NCBI GenBank assembly: GCA_024642765.1
Contig: JAHEAM010000059.1
Coordinates: 1-12,436 of the forward strand
DNA length: 12,436 nt
Origin: Planctomycetaceae bacterium
Lineage (GTDB): Bacteria; Planctomycetota; Planctomycetia; Pirellulales; Pirellulaceae
Direction: 5' to 3'
How positions within the stretch are numbered: position 1 is the stretch's first letter; each line of letters begins with the position of its first letter. The translations under genes and the position numbers were made by a program. Shown here one piece after another: positions 1 to 7,239 of the stretch. The notes beneath the pieces were generated by a model. It saw only the letters and a program-made list of their open reading frames with translations. It was not told where the DNA came from and searched no databases.

Positions 1-236
1 ATGCCCACTGCGAGTGAGACGAGTGGAAATAAGATCTGAGCGGCTTGGTGCCCAGACTCCACTTGCATAGCTTCGTTGATCAACACCTCGGGGTTCGCGA
101 CAGTCCCTAACAGGATCCCAAACACCATCAAAAGCAAAATGGACGGCAAGCGAGTCCAATAGGAAACGACTTGTGCGATTATCCCAAGAACTGGGACGGC
201 GGCGAGGTAATAAAAAAGTTGGTCGCTCAAAGGCAT
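1..236 (-). CDS. Cation:proton antiporter, CPA1-like (N-terminal part, runs off the left edge)
   Basis: Reading the minus strand from an ATG at 236-234 gives 78 uninterrupted codons plus two bases up to position 1, so the gene continues beyond the window. The protein begins MPLSDQLFYYLAAVPVLGII. It has a hydrophobic helix at about residues 8-26, then the short basic-aromatic stretch SYWTRLPSILLLMVFGILLG (residues 25-44), then a third hydrophobic segment starting LFPLVSLAVG at residue 69. The WxRLPSILLL..FGxLLG pattern followed by LFPLVSL is typical of bacterial Na+/H+ exchangers of the CPA1 (NhaP-like) group, inner-membrane proteins that exchange Na+ or K+ for H+. The frame stays open upstream of the ATG to a stop near 303-305, so a non-ATG start is possible, but ATG is the only methionine start. 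It is divergent from sucA. The ion-binding core is outside the window, so ion specificity cannot be judged. Confidence 0.75.
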   Translation of the reverse strand, partial: MPLSDQLFYYLAAVPVLGIIAQVVSYWTRLPSILLLMVFGILLGTVANPEVLINEAMQVESGHQAAQILFPLVSLAVG

Positions 237-603
237 CCTATCCAAGTAAAATATTTCATCGAGTGAATCTTCCGCTATTCTGCAACACAACCAAGCCACC
301 TTCTATGGGGGCAATCCACTCTCTCTGCCAACAACCGCAGCGTCATGCGCTCCTTGCGACCATTGACTAGCCCTGGGTAGGCCTTTTGCGAAATCCCTGA
401 AAGCCTTTCAAAACGCACTCCAAACCAGTCAAGTCCACACAGCAAAATTAGTTGCTTTTGTTACAAAACGGCTGATGTTCCATAGGAAAAAAATCTAAAG
501 CTTGATAAAATTCGGGTATTAGGTCCTCTCGTTTTTAGTTCGTTGTTAATCAAAAAATCTTAAGTCCCCAGCTGACTTGGAACTTAAGTCAAGCTTTCTA
601 TCC
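237..603. other. Divergent intergenic region between the antiporter and sucA
   Basis: This stretch separates two divergently transcribed genes and should contain both promoters. I see no open frame with convincing protein character. A short forward frame at 173-370 overlaps the antiporter start and looks like chance. AT-rich sequence lies around 480-560, as expected for a promoter area of sucA, including TTGATA at 502-507, but no -10 hexamer sits at the right distance, so I do not call a promoter. The only clear structure is the repeat set at 559-590, listed separately. Confidence 0.6.
559..590 (+). promoter_or_regulatory. Short direct and inverted repeats in front of sucA
   Basis: The octamer CTTAAGTC occurs twice, at 559-566 and 583-590. 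The pentamer AAGTC at 562-566 and 586-590 flanks its inverse GACTT at 574-578. The three pentamers start exactly 12 bases apart (562, 574, 586), each separated by 7 bases. In RNA the middle arm could pair with either outer arm, giving two mutually exclusive 5-bp hairpins; in DNA the set resembles a repeated dyad. It ends 13 bases before the ATG of sucA. A role as operator or leader structure is inference. Stems this short may be chance. Confidence 0.3.
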
Positions 604-3381
604 ATGAACGTATCCAATCAATCCTTTTTGGATGATCTGTTCGAACAGTTCGAACACGACCCACAATCTCTCGCCCCTGAATGGCAAGAGTACTTTCGGA
701 AAATTCAGCGAGAAGGGATGGCAATAGCGACTGCCGAGAAGAATGGCGCACCGCATACAACCTCGCCAGCCGTTGACAATCGAAAATCAGATCAACTTCT
801 GCAAGACCGAGTGGACCAACTCATTCGAGGTTTTCGCGTTCGTGGTCACCTTGAGGCCAAAATCGATCCGCTGGGCATTCCGCGAATGCAAAATCGAGAG
901 CTGGACGTAGCCGCCTACGGGTTCGAGCCCAGCGACTTTTCTCGTCGCTTTTCCACTGCCACCCTATCGGGACACGACGAACAGACGCTGGAAGAAATTG
1001 TCAACCGATTGCGAACGACCTATTGCCGAAGCATCGGTGCGCAGTTCATGCACATTGACGACCATGACGTACGGGATTGGCTTCAATCGAGAATGGAAAG
1101 CACCCAGAATCGAATTCAACTTTCTCACGATCGGCAAATTCGCATCCTGACTCGGCTAACCGATGCTGTAATCTTCGAAGAGTTCGTGCGAAAGAAATAC
1201 ATTGGCGCCAAAACATTTTCACTAGAGGGTGGTGAAACGCTTATTCCGTTGCTGGACCTTGCCTTCGAAAAAGCTGGCGAACACGGCGTCGAAGAAGTCG
1301 TGCTTGGTATGGCGCATCGTGGTCGCTTGAACGTTCTCGCAAATATCATGCACAAGCGTGCTCAGAACATTTTCTGGAGTTTCGACGATCCCAATCCCGA
1401 GACAAATCGAGGCGGCGGGGACGTGCTTTACCACATGGGTTATTCCAGCGACTGGACCACGCAAGCTGGGAAGAACCTGCATATCTCGCTATGCTTCAAC
1501 CCCAGCCACTTGGAATTTGTCAACACTGTCGCCATGGGACGCTGTCGCTCAAAACAAGATCGCGTCCAAGACAAAGAGCGAACCAAATGCCTTACGGTGC
1601 TCATTCATGGAGATGCAGCATTCGCTGGAGAAGGCATTATTCAAGAAACTCTCAATATGAGCGAATTAGCTGGCTATCGCGTCGGCGGCACGCTCCATGT
1701 GATCTTGAATAATCAAATCGGGTTCACAACGATGGCGGATGAAGGTCGCTCGACGACATACGCCAGTGACGTTGCGAAAATGTTGCAGATCCCTATCTTT
1801 CATGTCAACGGTGAAGACCCAGAAGCGGTCGCGCAAGTCATCGAATTGGCCATGGAATTCCGCAAAGAGTTTCATCGGGACGTTGTTGTCGACATGTATT
1901 GCTTCCGGCGACTCGGTCACAATGAAAGCGACGAACCGCGCTTCACACAACCTGAAATGTATCAGGCGATTGACAGTCGACCAAATGTGCGTGAGGTCTA
2001 TGTTGAACACTTGGTGAAACTGCATGAAGTCACAGCAGAAGACGCCGAAGCAATCGTTAACCAACGACGCAACGAACTCGAAACTGAGTTCGAATCCGCC
2101 AAAAAAGAAGCGTTCACCTCCGACATTCAAACCTTGGGCGGTTACTGGGATGGATTCTATGGCGGCAAAGAATCGGAGGACGATCTCGTTCCAACAGGCA
2201 TCAGCCGAGAACTAGCCTCAAGCGTTCTTTCGGCCATGTCGCACACACCCGAGACCTTTAGTGTCAATCGAAAACTACAACGCATCGTGGCAGCTCGTCT
2301 CGAAATGGCCAACGGCAGTCGACCGATCGATTGGCCAACGGCAGAACTACTCGCCTTCGGCAGCCTGGCAGTTGACGGCCATTCCGTTCGTTTGACAGGT
2401 CAAGACTGCGAGCGGGGCACCTTCAGCCAACGACATGCCGTTTTGAACGACGCAGAAACGGGCGAGAAATATCGTACCTTGCAAAACCTAGCCACTGGCC
2501 AGGCGAATGTAGAGATTATCAATAGCCCGCTTTGCGAGGCTGGAGTCCTTGGGTTTGAATACGGTTATAGCCTGGATGCGCCCAATAGTCTTGTTTTGTG
2601 GGAGGCTCAATTTGGGGACTTTTGGAACGTCGCGCAAGTGATCGTTGATCAATTCATTTGCAGCGCCGAAGACAAATGGCGTCGTCTCACCGGTTTAACA
2701 ATGTTATTGCCACACGGCTTCGAAGGAGCTGGACCCGAACATTGCAGCGCTCGTGTCGAACGCTTCTTGACCCTGACTGCCGAACATAATATTCAGGTTG
2801 TCTATCCATCGACTGCCGCACAGTATTTCCATCTATTGCGACGCCAGGTCTTGCGAAAATGGCGCAAGCCGTTGATCGTGCTCACACCCAAGAGCTTATT
2901 GCGCGAACCAATGGTCATGAATAACCTGGAAGACTTTACCTCGGGTCAATTCGAACGAATTTTGAATGATCCACGCGCTGATGAAATCAAAAATCCGGCC
3001 AAGATTATTCTATGCGCTGGCAAGATTGCAATCGATCTCTTCAAGGCACGCGAGGAACATCAAAAAGATGACGTCGCGATTGTCCGTTTGGAGCAGCTTT
3101 ACCCTTTGAATCGCGAGGCTATCGAACGAATCTTGATGACGTATCCGGCGGGAACGCCTGTGTTTTGGGTTCAGGAAGAACCTCGCAACATGGGGCCCTG
3201 GTATTTCATTCGCGTCAGATGGGAAGAACTCGGACTGCAAGATGATTACCCAATCTCGGCAATCACTCGGCCAGAATCGGCAAGTCCATCGACGGGCAGT
3301 AAAAAAATGCACGTCATTGAACAAAACGAACTGATCGAAAAGGTCATGCAGGTCTCAGTGCCACAACGCACACGAGTTTAG
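604..3381 (+). CDS. sucA: 2-oxoglutarate dehydrogenase E1 component
   Basis: This is the thiamine-diphosphate E1 subunit that decarboxylates 2-oxoglutarate and passes the succinyl group to the lipoyl E2 in the TCA cycle; it acts in the cytoplasm. It has 925 residues from ATG 604, a normal family length. Visible features, numbered from that ATG, are an N-terminal SNQSFLDDLFEQFEHDPQSL segment (the family's N-terminal domain), substrate-site GMAHRGRLNVL (H238) and YHMGYSSDW (H277), the ThDP/Mg motif HGDAAFAGEG (H335, D337) with NNQIGFTT (N369), RRLGHNESDEP (H439), the pyrimidine-domain motif GQDCERGTFSQRHAV (H611), and the C-terminal domain from about residue 770. An in-frame TTG at 577 would add nine residues. 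I prefer the ATG because it fits the usual N-terminus, although neither start has a Shine-Dalgarno sequence. No E2 (sucB) or E3 (lpd) gene follows, so the complex must be assembled from distant loci. Confidence 0.96.
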   Translation: MNVSNQSFLDDLFEQFEHDPQSLAPEWQEYFRKIQREGMAIATAEKNGAPHTTSPAVDNRKSDQLLQDRVDQLIRGFRVRGHLEAKIDPLGIPRMQNRELDVAAYGFEPSDFSRRFSTATLSGHDEQTLEEIVNRLRTTYCRSIGAQFMHIDDHDVRDWLQSRMESTQNRIQLSHDRQIRILTRLTDAVIFEEFVRKKYIGAKTFSLEGGETLIPLLDLAFEKAGEHGVEEVVLGMAHRGRLNVLANIMHKRAQNIFWSFDDPNPETNRGGGDVLYHMGYSSDWTTQAGKNLHISLCFNPSHLEFVNTVAMGRCRSKQDRVQDKERTKCLTVLIHGDAAFAGEGIIQETLNMSELAGYRVGGTLHVILNNQIGFTTMADEGRSTTYASDVAKMLQIPIFHVNGEDPEAVAQVIELAMEFRKEFHRDVVVDMYCFRRLGHNESDEPRFTQPEMYQAIDSRPNVREVYVEHLVKLHEVTAEDAEAIVNQRRNELETEFESAKKEAFTSDIQTLGGYWDGFYGGKESEDDLVPTGISRELASSVLSAMSHTPETFSVNRKLQRIVAARLEMANGSRPIDWPTAELLAFGSLAVDGHSVRLTGQDCERGTFSQRHAVLNDAETGEKYRTLQNLATGQANVEIINSPLCEAGVLGFEYGYSLDAPNSLVLWEAQFGDFWNVAQVIVDQFICSAEDKWRRLTGLTMLLPHGFEGAGPEHCSARVERFLTLTAEHNIQVVYPSTAAQYFHLLRRQVLRKWRKPLIVLTPKSLLREPMVMNNLEDFTSGQFERILNDPRADEIKNPAKIILCAGKIAIDLFKAREEHQKDDVAIVRLEQLYPLNREAIERILMTYPAGTPVFWVQEEPRNMGPWYFIRVRWEELGLQDDYPISAITRPESASPSTGSKKMHVIEQNELIEKVMQVSVPQRTRV

Positions 3382-3435
3382 CGCACCTCTACCTTGCAAC
3401 GCCTGCCTAGACACTTGTACCGAAATGACTCCTAG

Positions 3436-3472
3436 TTTTTCGAAAGGCTGGGGCGCCAGCCGAAACGAAAAC
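3436..3472 (+). terminator. Two-tier stem-loop after sucA, candidate transcription terminator
   Basis: An inner perfect 6-bp stem GGCTGG/CCAGCC (3446-3451 with 3456-3461) closes a GGCG loop. An outer stem TTTTCG/CGAAAA (3437-3442 with 3466-3471) surrounds it across small internal loops (AAA and GAAA). It lies about 55 bases after the sucA stop and well before the next gene, where a terminator is expected. There is no run of T after the hairpin on either strand, so it is not a canonical intrinsic terminator; it could instead be a transcript-end stabilising hairpin or part of a repeat family. Confidence 0.4.
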
Positions 3473-3538
3473 AAACACACTAATCGCAGCACGAGCTTGG
3501 TTCTCGCCTATTCGAAGAATTTGTATCTGGGGTTTGTT

Positions 3539-3562
3539 GGCGGTAGGTCTGGCGGTAGGTCT
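3539..3562 (+). repeat. Tandem 12-bp direct repeat (two copies)
   Basis: GGCGGTAGGTCT occurs twice head to tail, at 3539-3550 and 3551-3562, in the gap between sucA and the DUF255 gene. The second copy is followed by CAGCCGAAACGA (3564-3575), a 12-mer also present on the 3' arm of the upstream hairpin at 3457-3468. The function is unknown; replication slippage or decay of a repeated hairpin unit would explain it. Confidence 0.5.
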
Positions 3563-3660
3563 TCAGCCGAAACGATGAATTCCATATCTCATTGAGTCGC
3601 AATTCGGCTAGAATCACTCTTGTATTGAATTCAAACAAGCACGGTTAGGAAAGACACAAA

Positions 3661-5757
3661 ATGCCGAATCGATTGCGAGAGGAAACGAGCCCCTACTTGT
3701 TGCAACACAAGGATAATCCAGTCGAATGGTATCCCTGGTGCGACGAAGCGCTCGAGCGGGCCACGCAAGAGAATAAGCCCATCTTCCTATCCATTGGCTA
3801 CTCTGCATGTCATTGGTGTCATGTCATGGAACATGAGAGTTTCGAAGACCCTCAAATCGCCAGTTTCTTGAACGAGAACTTTGTGAGTATCAAGGTCGAT
3901 CGCGAGGAACGTCCCGATCTTGACCAAGTTTACATGCAGGCGGTCATGGGTTTGATTGGCCAAGGCGGTTGGCCATTGAGCGTATTCCTTACACCAGAGC
4001 TGCACGTGTTTTACGGAGGCACTTACTGGCCGCCGCGACCTAATGCCAACATGCCTGGATTCATCGACGTTTTGCGTCGAATCCAAGAAGCCTTCCACAA
4101 TAAACGCACGGAAATTGAACAACAAGCCCAACAAATCACCGACTGGCTCAACGAACGAAATCAATCGACTATAGGAATTCTGACGAAGGAAGACTTGGTC
4201 GATGCCAAACAGGGCATGCAACGCGAATTTGATTTCGGGCACGGTGGATTTGGTACCGCACCAAAATTCCCGCACAGCTCGTCATTACGTTTTTTGTTGC
4301 GTTTCCAAAGCCCAGTGACTAACCAGACGGACGAAATGGCGCGGCGAATGGTTGTGCAAAACCTGGACGCGATGCGGGCGGGTGGAATCTACGACCAAAT
4401 TGGTGGTGGTTTTGCCCGCTACAGTGTTGATCGTGAATGGCTCGTTCCGCATTTTGAAAAAATGTTGTACGACAATGCTCAACTGGCCAGCTTTTACTTG
4501 GAGTCCCATGTTGCATTAGAAAAACATGATTATGCAACAATTGCTCGCGAAACATTGGACTTCATGCTCAATGAACTCCTTGACCCGCTGGGAGGTTTGC
4601 ACAGCAGCCTGGATGCAGACAGTGAAGGCGTCGAGGGTAAATTCTACGTTTGGAGCAGGGAACAAATCCTGGGCTGCCTAGGTAGCGACTTGGGGAATGC
4701 AATTTGCAACTACTTTGGTGCGACCGAACATGGCAATTTTGAAGGCGAGAACATTCTTTTTCTTCCGCGGCAGACTGCCGAATTTCTGTCCGACACAAAA
4801 ACCAATCCCGACAATTGGAGTGTGAATCTACAAGTAGCCCGGCAGAAGATGTATGCGGCGCGTTCCGAAAGGATTCCACCCCATAAAGACGACAAGGTAA
4901 TCTGTAGTTGGAATGCGTTAGGGATTTCGGCTCTCGCCGACGGCGCTCGCATTCTGAACTCGAAACGCTACCTCGAAGCTGCAGAAAGGGGGATGGCGTT
5001 CACGTTCAAACAACTTTTGAATCGCGAGGGGCGTCTGCTGCGCAGTTATCGCAAGGGCATTGCCAAGCCCGAAGCATTCCTAGATGACTACAGCTATACG
5101 TTGGTCGCCCTCTTGGATCTGTATCGAGCGACATTCAACGAAGAATACATCGACAAGGCAGTCGATCTGGCCAATGACATGTTGTTGCTTTTCAACGACC
5201 CTGAATCTCCTACGCTCTATTTTGTAGGTGTGGACCAACCACCCTTGATATCGCGAATGAAGGATGTGCAAGATGCCAGTATTCCGAGTGGCAATGCGAT
5301 GGCGGCGGAAGGCCTATTGCGGCTCGGCAGACTCACTGAAAACAAAACATTTATTACTCGCGCGGAAGGAATTTGCGCCGCCATGTCTGCAACAATGAAA
5401 CGCTCGCCCCTGAGCATGGGACAAGCGTGGGTTGTTGCGCAACAAATGCTAGTACTCTCGGAAGAGTGGGTGTTTGTAGTCGAATCGAACGACCAACGTG
5501 ATGAACTTCAGGTCCTCTTAAACAAATTGTGGCTTCGCCAAATCAATGTATTGATTCGCGTGCGCGGTGAGACTAAGAAGCCACTTAGCGAACATCTTGA
5601 GCCCCTTTTCAAGGGACGCTTTGACCCAAGTGGTTCCACTCTTAACGCTCCAGCTCAATGGTTCGTTTGTCAGGGAAACCACTGTCAGGCACCGATTGCC
5701 GGATGGGAATCGATCGTCCATCGACTTACGGCACTAAAGAACTCGAATGCAGTTTAA
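3661..5757 (+). CDS. DUF255 / thioredoxin-domain protein of the YyaL-SPATA20 family
   Basis: This 698-residue protein has the full family architecture. An N-terminal thioredoxin-like domain (about residues 1-170) is followed by a large alpha/alpha-barrel resembling N-acylglucosamine 2-epimerase and glycosidase folds. The redox motif is SACHWCHVMEHESFED (C50 and C53). It is followed by DREERPDLDQVYMQ and the WPLSVFLTP loop, whose proline fits the thioredoxin cis-Pro position. Barrel-region signatures include DADSEGVEGKFYVW, HKDDKVICSWN (about 409), LDDYSYTLVALLDLY (about 473) and IPSGNAMAAEGLLRL (about 542). The C-terminal CQGNHCQAPI matches the Cys-containing tail common in this family. There is no signal peptide, so a cytoplasmic location is likely. 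The biochemical activity of the family is not established. The ATG has a weak AGGA 10 bases upstream. It is probably transcribed alone, because 279 bp precede it and 452 bp follow. Confidence 0.93.
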   Translation: MPNRLREETSPYLLQHKDNPVEWYPWCDEALERATQENKPIFLSIGYSACHWCHVMEHESFEDPQIASFLNENFVSIKVDREERPDLDQVYMQAVMGLIGQGGWPLSVFLTPELHVFYGGTYWPPRPNANMPGFIDVLRRIQEAFHNKRTEIEQQAQQITDWLNERNQSTIGILTKEDLVDAKQGMQREFDFGHGGFGTAPKFPHSSSLRFLLRFQSPVTNQTDEMARRMVVQNLDAMRAGGIYDQIGGGFARYSVDREWLVPHFEKMLYDNAQLASFYLESHVALEKHDYATIARETLDFMLNELLDPLGGLHSSLDADSEGVEGKFYVWSREQILGCLGSDLGNAICNYFGATEHGNFEGENILFLPRQTAEFLSDTKTNPDNWSVNLQVARQKMYAARSERIPPHKDDKVICSWNALGISALADGARILNSKRYLEAAERGMAFTFKQLLNREGRLLRSYRKGIAKPEAFLDDYSYTLVALLDLYRATFNEEYIDKAVDLANDMLLLFNDPESPTLYFVGVDQPPLISRMKDVQDASIPSGNAMAAEGLLRLGRLTENKTFITRAEGICAAMSATMKRSPLSMGQAWVVAQQMLVLSEEWVFVVESNDQRDELQVLLNKLWLRQINVLIRVRGETKKPLSEHLEPLFKGRFDPSGSTLNAPAQWFVCQGNHCQAPIAGWESIVHRLTALKNSNAV

Positions 5758-6209
5758 TGCCTTTTTTAGTTGCGGCATTTACGATGCGGGAGGTGATTGC
5801 GCGCCACCAACGCTCAAACCAAAATGCCCAACTCAGCAGCGGGGTATCTCAATTTCGAAGGTCTCCAATGTCGCCGACGCCATGATTTTGTCAACGCGTT
5901 TCAACGCTTGGTCACTCATTAACAAGTCGCTGTAGCGGACGATTTTGCCGTTGCCTTGTCAAACAAAGTCGCGGCGTCGAAAGTGTTCCTTCGCTTGCAC
6001 CTTGGGCCTGTTTTGTGGTGCATTGCATTCTCACTTTTCAATAGGTCTTCGGTACTCAAGTTTGCCAATAGCACAATTTTTGTTTGGCTTCAAAAGAGCG
6101 AGTCGGGATTGTATGGAAACGATTCGGGCTTGTATTCACGACGCTTCGCGGTACGATCGATGTCATAATGAGTGTTATCGTATTCCATTTTTCTTAATGC
6201 GGAGGAAAC
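5758..6209. other. Intergenic region without a credible gene
   Basis: The 452 bases between the DUF255 gene and the RidA-like gene hold several short overlapping open frames of low-complexity or basic composition that do not look like proteins; one (5945-6250, plus) would overlap the strongly supported RidA gene. A weak 6-bp inverted repeat AATGCC/GGCATT (5756-5761 with 5774-5779) begins at the stop codon of the preceding gene. A possible -10 hexamer CATAAT lies at 6164-6169, about 40 bases before the RidA start, but the matching -35 position is poor. On the minus strand, 5833-5984 has some protein-like texture interrupted by a frameshift; see the findings. Confidence 0.5.
6201..6205 (+). promoter_or_regulatory. 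Shine-Dalgarno sequence of the RidA-like gene
   Basis: GGAGG sits four bases before the ATG at 6210. It is the only strong Shine-Dalgarno match in front of any gene in the window whose upstream sequence is visible. It fixes the start of this gene and marks it as the efficiently translated first gene of the cluster. Confidence 0.65.
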
Positions 6210-6680
6210 ATGCAAACGCCAGAGGAGCGACTGAAAGAACTAGGAATTGAATTGCCGCCAGCCCCCAAGGCGATTGGTGTTTATAAATCAGCCGTCTTTC
6301 ACAATGGCCTCTGTTACACGTCGGGCCATGGACCGCTAAAAAACGATGGCACTTTGATGACTGGTGTTGTTGGGAGCGAGCATACGGTTGAAGATGGTTA
6401 CGAAGCTGCCCGGCAAACGGGACTGGCGATCCTTGCGACCCTGCGAAAAGAACTTGGAACACTCAATAAAGTCAAACGCGTCGTAAAAATATTTGGCATG
6501 GTGCAGTGCACCGCCGACTTCAAACAACACCCCGCCGTCATCAATGGGTGCAGCGAGTTGCTCCGCGATATCTTCGGATCCGATCTGGGAGTTGGCGCTC
6601 GATCGGCTGTCGGTATGCTGGCCTTGCCAGTCGACATGCGAGTTGAAATCGAAGGAATCTTCGAAGTCGAAATGCCCTAA
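6210..6680 (+). CDS. RidA (YjgF/YER057c/UK114) family protein, long subgroup
   Basis: RidA proteins are small cytosolic trimers. The best-known members hydrolyse reactive enamine/imine intermediates made by PLP enzymes, releasing ketoacids and ammonia. This 156-residue protein is longer than classical RidA (about 130) and resembles the subgroup with patterns such as TSGHGPL, VGSEHTVEDGYEAARQTGLA, VKRVVKIFGMV and the C-terminal ARSAVGMLALP..MRVEIEGIFEV. By alignment in my head, R131 and E146 occupy the positions of R105 and E120 of the classical enzyme, the active-site arginine and glutamate, while the position of its C107 is alanine (A133). Deaminase activity is therefore possible but unproven for this subgroup. 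It has a strong ribosome-binding site and ends 24 bases before the DinB-like gene, with which it is probably co-transcribed. Confidence 0.92.
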   Translation: MQTPEERLKELGIELPPAPKAIGVYKSAVFHNGLCYTSGHGPLKNDGTLMTGVVGSEHTVEDGYEAARQTGLAILATLRKELGTLNKVKRVVKIFGMVQCTADFKQHPAVINGCSELLRDIFGSDLGVGARSAVGMLALPVDMRVEIEGIFEVEMP

Positions 6681-6704
6681 GATCTGAATAGCAAACGAAA
6701 CGAC

Positions 6705-7214
6705 ATGAACCTTTCCAATCGACTAGAAATCGCGATCAAACATCTCGAAGGTATTCGCGTCTACACACGAACGATGCTCAACGGACTGGAACCCGACGAT
6801 TGGTTCTGGACACCCACACCGGCAATCACTCATATTGCTTGGCAAGTCGGACATTTAGCAATGGCCGAATACGGGCTGTTGCTGTTTAGGCAACGCGGGC
6901 GTGCAGACGTCGACTCGGAGTTGATGACTGGAAAATTCCGGAAGCTTTTCATGAAGGGCACGACTCCTTCGAATCTTGCGAGCGACTATCCCGATCCTGC
7001 TGAAATCATCGCAACTCTCGATCGTGTTCGAACGCAATCAATGCTGGAACTGCCGACATTTGATGGGCCAGGTCTGGACGAACCGCTCGACCCACCGCAT
7101 ATGGGTTACGCCAACCGTTACGGATGCCTTTTGTTTGCGGGTGACCATGAAATGTTGCATTGTGGGCAAATAGGGCTCTTGCGCCGACTAATGGGCAAGG
7201 CTCCTGTTCGCTAG
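6705..7214 (+). CDS. DinB/YfiT-fold putative metal-dependent protein
   Basis: This 169-residue cytoplasmic protein has the four-helix-bundle pattern of the DinB/YfiT superfamily. The metal triad is visible: H50 in HIAWQVGHLAMAE, and H148 and H152 in AGDHEMLHCGQIGLLRRL, the family's HxxxH near the C-terminus. Family members include thiol S-transferases (bacillithiol or mycothiol dependent) and many proteins of unknown function, often stress-linked. The N-terminal half carries the usual LTPEDW-like element, here LEPDDWFWTP. No extra domain is present and the length is normal. There is no Shine-Dalgarno sequence. It lies 24 bases after the RidA-like gene and 25 bases before the ABC ATPase gene, which suggests one transcript. 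The substrate cannot be told from sequence. Confidence 0.85.
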   Translation: MNLSNRLEIAIKHLEGIRVYTRTMLNGLEPDDWFWTPTPAITHIAWQVGHLAMAEYGLLLFRQRGRADVDSELMTGKFRKLFMKGTTPSNLASDYPDPAEIIATLDRVRTQSMLELPTFDGPGLDEPLDPPHMGYANRYGCLLFAGDHEMLHCGQIGLLRRLMGKAPVR

Positions 7215-7239
7215 TCGTAAACGAAGCAGTACCTAATTG

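Noticed and set aside
173..370. Forward open frame of 65 codons
   Set aside because: It is antisense to the start of the antiporter gene, has no recognisable protein character and no ribosome-binding site.
577..603. TTG start that would lengthen SucA by nine residues
   Set aside because: The extra residues are not typical of the family, TTG is a weak start, and ATG 604 gives the usual N-terminus. It cannot be excluded because neither start has a Shine-Dalgarno sequence.
638..656. Two adjacent GTTCGAAC palindromes resembling a regulator (SOS-type) site
   Set aside because: They lie inside sucA and arise from the repeated codons for FEQFEH, so protein coding explains them.
1666..2130. Long antisense frame within sucA (154 codons)
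   Set aside because: It is fully inside a strongly supported gene on the other strand and matches no family I recognise; a shadow of codon bias.
5983..5994. 12-mer GTGTTCCTTCGC shared with 9108-9119
   Set aside because: A few 12-bp matches are expected by chance among all pairs of positions in 12 kb, and the flanks do not match.
5945..6250. Forward frame of 101 codons before the RidA-like gene
   Set aside because: It overlaps the well-supported RidA start in another frame, is rich in Cys, Arg and Phe without domain character, and has no ribosome-binding site.
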